Part shown: one piece after another, positions 18,255 through 27,375 of the stretch
Layout: each line of letters begins with the position of its first letter
Numbering within the stretch: the stretch's first letter is position 1
Source: Bradyrhizobium sp. CB82
GTDB lineage: Bacteria > Pseudomonadota > Alphaproteobacteria > Rhizobiales > Xanthobacteraceae
Assembly: GCF_029714405.1 (NCBI RefSeq)
Contig: NZ_CP121650.1
Span: 7,445,001 to 7,509,000, forward strand
Direction: 5' to 3'
Length of the DNA: 64,000 nucleotides
Program-made: the position numbers and the translations under genes
The notes under the pieces: generated by a model
What the model saw: only the letters and a program-made list of their open reading frames with translations
Database searches by the model: none
Told to the model about the DNA's origin: nothing

Positions 18255-18754
18255 GGCGAGAGCTTCGCAGTTCGCTGAGGGATCGATGTCTCGTCCACTA
18301 CCGAATGAATATGAAATCTGTGCTTATTGGATAAGGCAATGAGAGCGGCCTCTGTGATCGACTTAGAGGGGCGGTCTAAGCAATCCAAATTGCCGCGCTA
18401 AAGAGTCGCGGCGGTGACACCGAAGCGGAAGTACCCAAGAGCACTCCATTCCTCTCCATGCGCAACGCCTAGAAAAGATCGGGGATAAGGAAACGCTTGT
18501 CGAGGTTTTTAACCCTTTGTCGAGCTGTGCGTTTTGTGTGGCGTGGCTTCACAGCGGCGGCGTTTCCCAGGCCTGGGCTACTCGATGATCATTAGCCGAG
18601 CGTCGCGTGACCAACAACAGCGCGATCGCAAGCGACGGTATTACGGCCAAACTCGTCGATCAGATGCAAGCGCCCCGAGCCTGACACTACGATTGCTCCG
18701 GGGCGCTCGATGCGTCCATTGGCATCTCAGGGTTGACGTACCGCTTCCGTTGCA

Positions 18755-18975
18755 GATAATCGGAGGCGTCGAGGTTCTCCAGATCTCGTTTGATCTGGAG
18801 CTAAGAGGGAAGACGGTGCGCTTTCGATCCGTTCAGGATTAAAGTAATACCGGCGCTGCCCCCGCAACTGTAAGCGGCGAGCCCGTATCCACACGCGTCA
18901 CTGAAGCAAACGCTTCGGGAAGGCCGGATGCAGGCGATGACCCGCGAGCCAGGAGACCTGCCCCGACAACATAAT
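18755..18975 (+). promoter_or_regulatory. Cobalamin (AdoCbl/B12-box) riboswitch upstream of metE
   Basis: Contains the conserved B12-box core GCTGCCCCCGCAACTGTAAGCGG at about 18855-18878, an upstream GAGGGAAGACGGTGCG block, a downstream CACTG...GGGAAGGCCGG segment, and the closing GATGACCCGCGAGCCAGGAGACC. These are the hallmark sub-elements of cobalamin riboswitches in the right order. It lies about 110 bases upstream of the metE ATG. The expected behaviour is that coenzyme B12 represses the B12-independent enzyme, sparing it when MetH can work. Outer boundaries are approximate. Confidence 0.93.
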
Positions 18976-19008
18976 CGTCCACGGGCGGGGTGTCCGGTGG
19001 TACGCCTA

Positions 19009-19039
19009 GCAGGAGGCCTCGCTTTGGCGGCCTTCCTGC
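19009..19039 (+). promoter_or_regulatory. Hairpin between riboswitch and metE start (probable expression platform)
   Basis: GCAGGAGGCC pairs with GGCCTTCCTGC across a loop of about 10 bases, with one bulge. It is not followed by a U-run, so control is more likely through access to the ribosome site of metE than by intrinsic termination. Confidence 0.5.
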
Positions 19040-19086
19040 CTGCGTTTCCGCCATGGCCTTTGCCCCCACACAATGGGGATAAAGCT

Positions 19087-21414
19087 ATGTCTCTTCTCTC
19101 ACTTCCTGTCGCGACCCTCGGCATGCCGCGTATCGGGCCACGCCGTGAGCTCAAGCTGGCGCTCGAAGGCTACTGGGCTGGCAAAATCAGCGACCAGCAG
19201 CTCCTGAAAGCTGCGGCCGGTCTTCGTGTCGCCAATTGGGCACGTCAGAATTCGCTGGGCGTCACTATCATCCCGTCTAATGACTTTTCACTCTATGACC
19301 AGATTCTCGACACGAGCGTCACGGTCGGCGCCATACCTGAGGCGTATGGCTGGGAGAGCGGTCCCGTCTCGCTGAAGACCTATTTCACCATGGCGCGGGG
19401 CTCGCAAGACAAGGAAGACGCGAGCTGGGCTCACGCCCGTCAAGGCCTTGGCGCCTCTGCGCAGGAGATGACTAAGTGGTTCGATACCAATTACCACTAC
19501 ATGGTGCCAGAATTCCATAAAGGACAGACCTTCAAGCTCTCTTCCCGCAAGCCGATCGAGGAATATGAGGAGGCGAAAGCCCTCGGCTATCAGACGCGTC
19601 CTGTCTTGGTGGGGCCAGTCACCTTCTTGAAACTCGGCAAGAGCGCCGATCCGGCGTTTGATCCGATTTCGCTGCTCGATAGCCTCATGCCCGTCTATGT
19701 CGAGGTTCTTAAGGAACTGACGAAACGTGGAGCCGAGTGGGTCCAGCTTGATGAGCCCTATCTGGTGCTTGATCTCGACGAAACCACGCGGGATGCGCTC
19801 CAGCGCGCCTATGGGCGTCTCGCCGAGGAGGTGCCCGGCATCAAGGTCATGCTTGCAACCTATTTCGGAGCAATCGGCGACAATTTGGCGACCGCTCTGA
19901 AGCTGCCTGTTGCCGGACTGCACGTCGATCTTGTTCGCGCTCCCGAGCAATTGAGCCAGATTGAATACGGCGCGCGCGCGGACCTTGTGATTTCGCTCGG
20001 CGTCATCGACGGCCGCAACGTATGGCGTTCCAACCTGTCGGCACTGGTTGAGCGGTACAAGCCCGTCATTGCAAAGTTCGGCAAGGAGCGCGTGCAGCTC
20101 GCGCCTTCCTGCTCGCTTTTGCATGTCCCAATCGACCTCAAGCTCGAAACCGATCTCGATCGGGACGTGAAGAGATGGCTTGCCTTCTCGGTCCAGAAGA
20201 TCGAGGAGCTCACGACCTTGGCGAAGGCACTTGCGGGCGACGGAAATGTCATTGACGCGCTTTCCGAATCAGACCTTGCAGCGAGGGCACGCCAGGCATC
20301 GCCGAAAATCCATGACACGGCCGTCGCCCGGCGAACGGCGGCGATTGACGAGGCTATGCGCCGCCGAAACAGTGCTTTTGCGACACGTGCCGAGGTTCAG
20401 CGCAAGCGTTTCGGCCTGCCGTTATTCCCCACAACCACGATCGGGTCGTTCCCGCAGACGAGCGAGATACGCAACGCCCGCGCCGAGCATGCCAAGGGAA
20501 CGTTGACAAAGGCGAAATATGAACAATTCCTGAAGAAGGAAACGGCCAGCGCGGTCCTTTGGCAGGAAGACATCGGGCTCGACGTGCTTGTCCACGGCGA
20601 GTTCGAGCGCAATGATATGGTCCAGTATTTCGCCGAGCAGCTCTCCGGATTCGCGTTCACTAAGCATGGCTGGGTGCAATCCTACGGCTCCCGTTACGTT
20701 CGTCCGCCGATACTATTCGGCGATGTCTCCCGCCCGAAGCCGATGACCATCGAGTGGTGGCGCTACGCGCAGTCGCTGACCAGAAAGCCGATGAAGGCAA
20801 TGCTTACGGGCCCGGTGACAATTCTCACCTGGTCGTTTGTCCGTGACGATATTCCGCGTAGCGAGACCTGCCGTCAGATCGCGCTCGCGATCCGTGACGA
20901 GGTCGCCGATCTGGAAAAGGCCGGGGCAACCATGATCCAAATCGATGAGGCCGCGCTACGCGAAGGTTTGCCGCTCCGCCGATCCGATTGGAGATCTTAT
21001 CTCGACTGGGCAGTTGAAAGCTTCCGCCTCTGCTCCTCCGGTGTTGCCGATGCAACGCAGATCCATACCCACATGTGCTATTCGGAGTTCAATGCCATCA
21101 TCGATGCAATTGCCACGATGGACGCAGATGTCATCTCGATCGAAACGTCCCGCTCTAGGATGGAGCTGCTCGATGCGTTCACTGCCTTCAAATACCCGAA
21201 CGACATCGGCCCTGGCGTCTATGACATCCACTCTCCGCGCGTTCCCGAAGCCTCTGAGATAGCGGCTCTCATCGCGCTGGCTCGCCAACGACTGTCGGAC
21301 TCACAGCTCTGGATCAATCCGGATTGCGGCCTAAAGACTCGCAAATGGACCGAAGTTCGTCCGGCGCTCGTCAACATGGTCGCGGCAGCCCGCGAACTGC
21401 GCAAGTCTTCCTGA
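19087..21414 (+). CDS. metE: Cobalamin-independent methionine synthase MetE
   Basis: 775 residues, full length for MetE, which transfers the methyl group of 5-methyltetrahydropteroyltriglutamate to homocysteine. Both barrel domains are present: the N-terminal TLGMPRIGPRRELKLALEGYW and the C-terminal TTTIGSFPQTSEIRNAR. Zinc ligands are visible as HTHMC, the Glu of SIETSRSRM and the Cys of NPDCGLKTRKW. The frame extends upstream to 18928, but that part is riboswitch RNA; the ATG at 19087 after GGGGAT starts exactly where the family starts. Regulation by B12 through the riboswitch implies that the organism also has MetH. Confidence 0.96.
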   Translation: MSLLSLPVATLGMPRIGPRRELKLALEGYWAGKISDQQLLKAAAGLRVANWARQNSLGVTIIPSNDFSLYDQILDTSVTVGAIPEAYGWESGPVSLKTYFTMARGSQDKEDASWAHARQGLGASAQEMTKWFDTNYHYMVPEFHKGQTFKLSSRKPIEEYEEAKALGYQTRPVLVGPVTFLKLGKSADPAFDPISLLDSLMPVYVEVLKELTKRGAEWVQLDEPYLVLDLDETTRDALQRAYGRLAEEVPGIKVMLATYFGAIGDNLATALKLPVAGLHVDLVRAPEQLSQIEYGARADLVISLGVIDGRNVWRSNLSALVERYKPVIAKFGKERVQLAPSCSLLHVPIDLKLETDLDRDVKRWLAFSVQKIEELTTLAKALAGDGNVIDALSESDLAARARQASPKIHDTAVARRTAAIDEAMRRRNSAFATRAEVQRKRFGLPLFPTTTIGSFPQTSEIRNARAEHAKGTLTKAKYEQFLKKETASAVLWQEDIGLDVLVHGEFERNDMVQYFAEQLSGFAFTKHGWVQSYGSRYVRPPILFGDVSRPKPMTIEWWRYAQSLTRKPMKAMLTGPVTILTWSFVRDDIPRSETCRQIALAIRDEVADLEKAGATMIQIDEAALREGLPLRRSDWRSYLDWAVESFRLCSSGVADATQIHTHMCYSEFNAIIDAIATMDADVISIETSRSRMELLDAFTAFKYPNDIGPGVYDIHSPRVPEASEIAALIALARQRLSDSQLWINPDCGLKTRKWTEVRPALVNMVAAARELRKSS

Positions 21415-21932
21415 TGCCAGGGTGATCTGGCGGTCAAAGCCGTGTTCGTCGGAGAGGCTGGCTTTGTACACGGGGCCCGCGATTGCGGCCCAATGGCTCA
21501 TTGGGGCAGCAGCACGCGGATAACATGGACTCGAAAATTCTCTATCTCTCCTCTCACACCACAACCTGCCCGTTCAGGTCTGAGCACTTGAGGAGCTGGA
21601 TTGGGATCGCTGGAGGATCGTTCGAGGAGGTGCAACGCCAAAACCATGCGCTGCCGGGAATTGTTACTGAAATGGTCGAGATGAAGACTGATGAGGGGCG
21701 CAACGCCGCCGCATGATGGCGCAGAGCTGTCGATCGCTCAAGCATGTCCGGCCCGGTCACGAGTCGGCTGCTCGTGTCCATATGACGGGACCACGGTGGC
21801 AAAAGAGCTGAAATTTGGATGTCGATCACATTTCAACGTGCTAGCGCTATCACGCCATCATACTCGTTTAAATTGTCAATGCCGGGTTTTATAAGTAGGT
21901 CGCTCCGCTAATGGAGCGATATGGAGTCGGAA
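21415..21932. other. Intergenic stretch without a supported gene
   Basis: About 520 bases between metE and the bradavidin gene. Short frames only. The last 60 bases presumably hold the bradavidin promoter; no regulator site was recognised. Confidence 0.4.
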
Positions 21933-22442
21933 ATGTCTCAAGCGAAATGGAAATTGACGAACCGGATCGCCGCAGCCTGCCTCGGCCTACTCATCCTGGC
22001 GGCGCCTGCAGCGGCGCAACCGATCTGGACCTGGACCAACCAATACGGCTCAACGCTGGTGGTCGACAATTATAATCCGAACACGGGCGCTATTTCCGGC
22101 ACCTACACGAACAATGCGAGCAATAGCTGCGATGCAGGTGCCCCTCAGACAATGACGGGCTGGCTCGCGCAGACCAATAGTGGCGCGGCGATCAGCTTTT
22201 CGGTGAATTTTGTGGGCTGCGGATCGACAACCGTGTGGACCGGACAGCTGAACGCTGCATCTGGATTTCAGGGACTTTGGCTCCTTTCACTGGCGGAACC
22301 GGTGGCGTGGAACGGCATTAGCGCCGGCGCGGACACTTTCACCTTCGCAAGCGGCGACAAATCGAAACTACCGTCCGCTAGCGGCGAGGCGGCCAAGAGC
22401 GGTGCAGGCGAGAAGCTCTCGAATACCAAGTCTCGCAAGTGA
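21933..22442 (+). CDS. Bradavidin: secreted biotin-binding avidin-family protein
   Basis: Avidin/streptavidin-family protein of 169 residues closely resembling bradavidin of Bradyrhizobium, as I recall that sequence. A signal peptide (CLGLLILAAPAAAQ, cleavage after AAA-Q) precedes the barrel, which starts WTWTNQYGSTL and continues GAISGTYTNNASNSCDAG, MTGWLAQ, ISFSVNFVGCGSTTVWTGQL, FQGLWLLSLAEPVAWNGISAGADTFTF. These carry the family Trp residues, NxxG turns and two Cys (SNSCD and VGCGS) expected to form a disulfide. The C-terminus has EKLSNTK, the peptide known in bradavidin to occupy a neighbouring biotin pocket. An alternative ATG lies 12 bases upstream at 21921. Single gene, no operon. Confidence 0.93.
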   Translation: MSQAKWKLTNRIAAACLGLLILAAPAAAQPIWTWTNQYGSTLVVDNYNPNTGAISGTYTNNASNSCDAGAPQTMTGWLAQTNSGAAISFSVNFVGCGSTTVWTGQLNAASGFQGLWLLSLAEPVAWNGISAGADTFTFASGDKSKLPSASGEAAKSGAGEKLSNTKSRK

Positions 22443-22899
22443 CATGAATAGCCACATCGCAAAGGAAGGAACGTTATCGCGCTGCGCTTTCGTCCCCGCC
22501 TTAATCTACCCAGACGCTCACTTTAGTCCAAAAGCGGATTTGGTATCGAAGATCGAGTCTTGCCGAGCCCGAACGCCCTGAGCTGTTCAGGCTCGGTATT
22601 ACTCGTTGCAGGTGGGTCCAGCTGACCATATCGTTGGCCCCAGCTTCAAAATCAGTCTGTTTTGCGCAAATCGCCAGGATCGAGTTGCGCCTTGACGGCC
22701 ATGGCAAAAAAGGGGCGACCAAATAGACTGAACTTGTGCCCTCACGTCTCGATCTCGGCTCGTGGCCGGCACGCCACCTCTTGCTATGACCTACTGATGT
22801 AGAAGGTTAGGTTTCCCGTGCGGTCCCATTCAGCAGATCCTTTACCGGCGGCACCGCGTTGCGAATCACCTTACCCCGAGATCTACTTAGGCGTTCCGC
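22443..22899. other. Intergenic stretch without a supported gene
   Basis: A 73-codon minus-strand frame (22501-22722) is present but has no domain and no credible ribosome site. Nothing else was identified. Confidence 0.4.
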
Positions 22900-24222
22900 T
22901 TAAACAGGAGCGTCATCGTTATATGTCACGACGAGTCTAAGGCTGCAGGCGACGCCCGTTGCAATAACTAGGATGATTGCCATTCCGATCATGCCAATGT
23001 CAAAAGATCCCGTCCAGTCCTTGAGGAAGCCGACCATGTACGGGCCGATGAAGGCCCCAAAGGCACCAATCGAATTGATGAACGCGATGCCTCCAGCGGC
23101 AGCGGGCCCAGTGAGGAACCTCTGTGGGATCGTGTAAAGGACGGTCCGCGCCGAAATTGTGCCAATCAGCGCAAGCGTCATGCATATGAGCGCCGGTATG
23201 AGCGAGGTGAACACTACCGAAAACGCAAGTCCGGTGGCGCCAAGCATCAGTGCGGCGACCAGATTGTAGATCTTTTGCCCCTTGCAATCGACAAGGCGCG
23301 CCCAGAACAACGAGCCTATTGTCACAAAGAAATAAGGCGCGGCCGAGAGCCAACCAATCTGCATGTTGTTCAAGTTGTGGCTCTTTAGGATCAGAGGGAG
23401 CCAGATGCCTATCCCGTAGGAGGCGATCGTGAAAGCGAAGCTGATGCTTGTCAGCATCAGCACGCGGACATCCCTGATCGCGGCCCAGAGATCCTTTTTG
23501 ACCTTGTCGTGCTTTTCCTTAGCGAGCTCGTCCAGTAGCGCGTCCCGTTCCGCGGGCGTCAACCACGAGGCCTTGCCCGGCGTGTCGGCTATCAGAACGA
23601 GGCATAAGCCTCCGAGCAAGCAGGCCGGAAGGCCTTCGATCAGGAACATCCATTGCCAGCCGGCTAGTCCCCACACTCCATCCATTCTTAATAGCGAAGC
23701 CGAAAGCGGATTTCCGATCAACGAGGACAGCGGCGTTGCCGTCATGAACCAGGCGAGGACGCCGGTCCGCGATTGCGCCGGAAACCAAATGGAGATGTAC
23801 CAGATGACGCCAGGAAAAAAGCCCGATTCGAAAACTCCCAGAAGAAGACGGATTGCGTAGAAGCTGTATGGTCCAACGGCGAACGCTGTCGCCGCGGCTG
23901 CAAGGCCCCAGGTTATCATGATGCGGGCGAGCCAGCGTCGCGCTCCCACGCGATACATCATCATGTTGCTAGGTACTTCGAGGAGGCAGTAGCTAAAGAA
24001 GAGGATCCCAGCGCCCCATCCGAATTGCGTGGCACTTAAGCCGATGGCTTCGTTCATCTGCAGCGCAGCGATGCCGACACTAGTCCGATCGAGGTTGTTG
24101 AAAAGATAGGCGACGCCCAACAGCGGCACGAGCCGCCGCGTGTTCTTGACGACAGCGCTCGCGACCAAGCCACACCTTACCTTTTCGTCCGTATGACGCT
24201 GGGCAGCAACGGCGTCAACCAA
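22900..24222 (-). CDS. MFS transporter, anion:cation symporter (ACS) type
   Basis: 440 residues with about twelve hydrophobic helices. The ACS-family features are LFNNLDRTSVGIAALQMNEAIGLSATQFGWGAGIFF-like helix 1-2, SYCLLEVPSNMMMYRVGARRWLARIMITWG in loop 2-3 and GVFESGFFPGVIWYISIWFPAQSR in helices 4-5. Relatives import tartrate, glucarate, phthalate or other organic acids with protons. It is 229 bases downstream of the BKACE gene on the same strand, so both probably form a unit in which the permease brings in the acid that the enzyme or its pathway degrades. Confidence 0.9.
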   Translation of the reverse strand: MVDAVAAQRHTDEKVRCGLVASAVVKNTRRLVPLLGVAYLFNNLDRTSVGIAALQMNEAIGLSATQFGWGAGILFFSYCLLEVPSNMMMYRVGARRWLARIMITWGLAAAATAFAVGPYSFYAIRLLLGVFESGFFPGVIWYISIWFPAQSRTGVLAWFMTATPLSSLIGNPLSASLLRMDGVWGLAGWQWMFLIEGLPACLLGGLCLVLIADTPGKASWLTPAERDALLDELAKEKHDKVKKDLWAAIRDVRVLMLTSISFAFTIASYGIGIWLPLILKSHNLNNMQIGWLSAAPYFFVTIGSLFWARLVDCKGQKIYNLVAALMLGATGLAFSVVFTSLIPALICMTLALIGTISARTVLYTIPQRFLTGPAAAGGIAFINSIGAFGAFIGPYMVGFLKDWTGSFDIGMIGMAIILVIATGVACSLRLVVTYNDDAPV

Positions 24223-24450
24223 TTCGTTCTGCTCCTACAACTAATCGCTGACCACACGTCCACTTTTTTCTGACGCTATGCCGGGATGTTAGGCTGAAAC
24301 ATGGGAATCACGGCCCCAAGTGCCCGATCGCTCATTTTCAACCATCGATAACACTTTCTACTATTGGTCCCACGCTCAGGACTTCTCTAGAGCCCGTCAT
24401 CGAACTAGCGAGCCATCGTACGTCGCTTCCGATTGAGAGCGGCAAATGGG

Positions 24451-25353
24451 CTATCCGGGCTGTTTGTGTGGCGCAAGCCCGAGCATCGCTCGCGCTTCCA
24501 CTGTGGTGGCGGGCTCGTACCCAAGTTCTCGGATAATCTTTACGGTCTTGTCTACCAGGCGCACGTTGGTGGCAAGCATGCCCGGTTCGAGGTAGAGATT
24601 GTCCTCCAGACCTACACGCACGTGGCCGCCCGCGAGCACCGCGTGAGTTGTTGCGGGCAGCTGCGCTCGACCGACCCCGCTAACGCAAAACATGGCTCCT
24701 TTGGGAAGATTGCCGATCAGCAAATCGAGGATCTGCGGACTGTACGGCAATGCGCCCTGAATTGCGCGATCGGCACCAAGAACGAAATTGATCCAATAGG
24801 GAGGCTTATCGAACCCCTTATTGATGAGACGTATCGGATCTTGGAGAAGGTGGGAAAGTGAAAAGCATTCCCATTCGGGTTTGATGCCCGTTTTTTGGAA
24901 TCGCTTTGCCATGATGTCGCAGCGGCTCGGCGACGTGTTAACGACAACATCGCGACCGCCAAAGCTGGCCAGAACGCTGTGAGCGTCAAATGTCGCCATG
25001 TCAGCGCCCGCCTCAAGACCTTTTAGTCGCTCTTCAAATATAACCTCATCGAAACCGGGCTCTAGGGATCGGACCATGTCTCCATCAATGCCCCCGCCCG
25101 TGCTGTTGTTGATGATGATGCCGCATTTTGCCAGAATCCGGGAATTGATGTCCTGGTAAATTTCCGGATTACAGGTTGCGCCGTCGTCCGGCCTGCGCGC
25201 ATGCAGCGCCACGATAGACGCCCCCGCATCGTAGCATCGGTACACATCCTCGGCGATCTCGTTTGGCTGGGTCGGCAGGTGCGGGTTCTGCGATTTTTTC
25301 ACCACGCCTCCCGTCGGAGCAATCGTGACAATGACTTTTCTGTTAAAACTCAT
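24451..25353 (-). CDS. BKACE (DUF849) beta-keto acid cleavage enzyme
   Basis: 300 residues, normal length for the 3-keto-5-aminohexanoate cleavage family, which condenses a beta-keto acid with acetyl-CoA to give acetoacetate and a CoA ester on a metal-dependent TIM barrel. Family landmarks are VIVTIAPTGG at the N-terminus, GIIINNSTGGG, ATFDAHSV, INFVLGA, MFCVSGVGRAQLP and GGHVRVGLEDNLYL, whose Glu is an expected metal ligand. The usual HxH metal pair (VHIHxR) is here VALHAR, so the first His is replaced by Ala. The following RRPDDG is also unlike the common RDP. It may be a subfamily with altered metal binding. A neighbouring MFS gene follows. Confidence 0.88.
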   Translation of the reverse strand: MSFNRKVIVTIAPTGGVVKKSQNPHLPTQPNEIAEDVYRCYDAGASIVALHARRPDDGATCNPEIYQDINSRILAKCGIIINNSTGGGIDGDMVRSLEPGFDEVIFEERLKGLEAGADMATFDAHSVLASFGGRDVVVNTSPSRCDIMAKRFQKTGIKPEWECFSLSHLLQDPIRLINKGFDKPPYWINFVLGADRAIQGALPYSPQILDLLIGNLPKGAMFCVSGVGRAQLPATTHAVLAGGHVRVGLEDNLYLEPGMLATNVRLVDKTVKIIRELGYEPATTVEARAMLGLAPHKQPG

Positions 25354-25736
25354 ACTGCGTCTCCTGTCATCGCCGGCTTAGGTATTCATAACGGGTTCTT
25401 ACGTACGCGCTGAGGAACGACTTGACACAAGTCGCAAGGGCCGGAAGTGACGTCTTCGACAGGCTCCAGCCTCCAACACCTGGCATTCGGAACAGATCTG
25501 CTTATTGAGAATCGTCACGACGCCGAGTGCTCGCGTTGGGGAACAGCAGCTCGCTCATGCGAATGAGTTCGCGAACCTTTCGAGCGGAAATGTGCGCTTC
25601 AGCGCACCTTTTGTGTACGTTGCTAGGTCGTTCGCGACGATCCGTGCTCTCGTGGCCGCAAACAGCTGTCCAACTCGCTCCGACAGGTGGGCGCCGACGA
25701 CGGCGTTGCGTGACTCCAGTCATGTCCTTCGACGGG
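25354..25736. other. Intergenic stretch without a supported gene
   Basis: Overlapping short frames on both strands around 25502-25810, none with a domain; the right end overlaps the YWTD gene's 3' end. Confidence 0.4.
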
Positions 25737-26657
25737 TTAGATTTCGACATACGCAATGCCGGTGAAGTTGCCCTGGGACCAGAGGAGATTGTGTTTGTTC
25801 TTTCCATCAAGATTTGCGGAATAGATCGAACCGGCGAGGTCGGTAATGAACATCTGGTTGCCGGGAACGTCGAGTGCGATGCCGATTCCCTCCATGAGAT
25901 GCGTGATCAGAATTTCCGGCTCCGTCTTTAGATCGACGCACGCGCGATTGACTGTGTTGCCACGCGGCGGATCACCGCGGTCTGTCCAATAGAGGACGCG
26001 GTTCGCCAAATCGAACTCAAGGTGAATCGGCTCCGGCAAGTCGTCGAACAGCACTTCTATGTCGGAGCGGTTTGCCGGACTCTCGCCGTTCGGGATGTCC
26101 ATGTCCGCTCGGAAGATCCGGCCCTTGCCGGCATTGTCCGGACCTTTTTGCGTCCAGTAGATTTGGCGGCGATCGGTGTCCATGGTGATGCCGATGCACC
26201 ATTTGGTCGGGTCGCGTCGGTCCAACTCACCGCGGCCTGCCTCGATGAGCGTCTCGATCTCGGAGCCGTCGAGATTGCACCGCATGACCCGCATTCCCTC
26301 GCGGTCAGACCAGTAGAGCTTGCCGCCTTTTTGATCGAGCTGAATCTGCTTCGGTGTGAAAGTGACACCGCACGGGACGATGACTCTGCGAGCCGTTCCA
26401 TCGATATCGACGCGCTCAATCGAGCCATCGTTAACGGCGACACCGGAACCCATGTTGGTCCAATAGATGTGGCCGGCGCGGACATCGATGGCGATTCCGT
26501 CAGGAAGTTGACAATTGGTGACGACAACTTTTCGATCGGAGCCATCTGGCTTCATGGCTTGTATGCGGTTGGTACTCACCTCAAGAAAGAACAGCTGACG
26601 ACCTGCGAACTTTCGGCTGGACGAACGTTTCGATTTGATCTCACTGGCGCCCGTCAT
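25737..26657 (-). CDS. YWTD-repeat beta-propeller protein
   Basis: 306 residues from MTGASEIKSK (26657); the frame begins at 26684. It consists of repeated LDLR-type YWTD blades: LFFLEVSTNRIQAMKPDGSD, HIYWTNMG, KLYWSDREG, QIYWTQKGP, VLYWTDRGDP and MFITDLAG, each followed by an I..A/V.DGS turn. Five to six blades give a closed propeller. Bacterial members of this type are often annotated as hydroxyacyl-CoA dehydrogenases, but no such active site is visible here, and a binding or lactonase-like role is equally possible. No signal peptide. The conserved element D lies about 320 bases upstream. Confidence 0.82.
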   Translation of the reverse strand: MTGASEIKSKRSSSRKFAGRQLFFLEVSTNRIQAMKPDGSDRKVVVTNCQLPDGIAIDVRAGHIYWTNMGSGVAVNDGSIERVDIDGTARRVIVPCGVTFTPKQIQLDQKGGKLYWSDREGMRVMRCNLDGSEIETLIEAGRGELDRRDPTKWCIGITMDTDRRQIYWTQKGPDNAGKGRIFRADMDIPNGESPANRSDIEVLFDDLPEPIHLEFDLANRVLYWTDRGDPPRGNTVNRACVDLKTEPEILITHLMEGIGIALDVPGNQMFITDLAGSIYSANLDGKNKHNLLWSQGNFTGIAYVEI

Positions 26658-26890
26658 GTTCTCCCTCAGGATGATGTGCCGCAAGTGTTAAGCTGAAAAT
26701 TGCGTTTCAAGCTGCAGCGGATTCGAATCTCGTTTGTGGCGCGACGGGCAGGATGCGCTTTCGATCATCATGTGTTTGACACACTCTGCATCGTTCAACC
26801 CCGCGGGAAGAGCTGCATGGTATCGGTTAAGCAGTGGAGCAAGAGCCGGGCCAATTGCCAAACGTTCAGCCTATAAATTGTCGACCGAAC

Positions 26891-26983
26891 TTAGCTGGGA
26901 CTTAGATCTGACTTGCTGCGGACAGTCTTTTTGGCTCCGCTCCGTGTCGGTTTCCTTGACGGTTGATCGGCCACGATAGCCAT
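26891..26983 (-). CDS. Possible 30-codon leader ORF in conserved upstream region D
   Basis: Opens with ATG at the position where copies A and B have GTG and reads MAIVADQPSRKPTRSG..., a basic peptide ending at TAA 26891-26893. The shared MAIV start with the short frame at copy A is the only support. Confidence 0.25.
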   Translation of the reverse strand: MAIVADQPSRKPTRSGAKKTVRSKSDLSPS

Positions 26984-27024
26984 GTGTCCGTCTTCTCTAT
27001 CAATTGCCAAAATTGGTAGGTGAC
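26975..27024 (-). promoter_or_regulatory. Conserved upstream element, copy D (toward the YWTD protein)
   Basis: Minus-strand reading: GTCAC, CTACCAA, TT, TTGGCAATTGAT, 12 bases, CACATGGCTATC. The left half is identical to the consensus. The distance to the YWTD start is longer (about 320 bases) than for other copies, with the 30-codon leader frame in between. Confidence 0.6.
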
Positions 27025-27312
27025 TGTATCGCAGGGCGGTCCATGAGCATTCGATGGATAGACAGAATTAATGTCGGGCCGGCTAACGATTTAGTCGTCC
27101 GAGCCAGGCGGATCGATGAACCTCCGTCTCAGCCTCATTCCGCCTTCACCAAATGTCGCTGCGGGCAGAAGCGATACTGAATGGAAGTGGGGGGCGCCTT
27201 GTCCGCCTCGCCCGCCGACAGCACCAAGAAACGCGCTGTTCCGCCGATGAGCATGCTTCCGCGGCACTCGCCAGAGCTGGCTCGATCATTCGACCTCGAT
27301 AACCTGATCCAG

Positions 27313-27328
27313 TGGCACGCCAATTGCT
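27313..27328 (+). promoter_or_regulatory. Sigma-54 (RpoN) -24/-12 promoter
   Basis: TGGCACGCCAATTGCT matches the RpoN consensus TGGCACG-N4-TTGCW at every defined position, with GG and GC separated by 10 bases. Transcription should start near 27338-27340, which rules out the ATG at 27334 and the longer upstream frame, and fits a start at 27376. No perfect NifA site (TGT-N10-ACA) was seen; the nearest is TGT-N10-AGA at 27154. Confidence 0.85.
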
Positions 27329-27375
27329 GGAACATGAGGAAGAAGGCCACCATCTCGATGGTCGAGGGGATATCA

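Noticed and set aside
18928-19086. Upstream extension of the metE reading frame (53 codons)
   Set aside because: It overlaps the end of the cobalamin riboswitch and its hairpin and has no similarity to MetE; the family start is at 19087.
27154-27169. Possible NifA site TGT-N10-AGA before the first sigma-54 promoter
   Set aside because: One mismatch in the defined ACA half and about 145 bases from the promoter; such near matches are frequent by chance.
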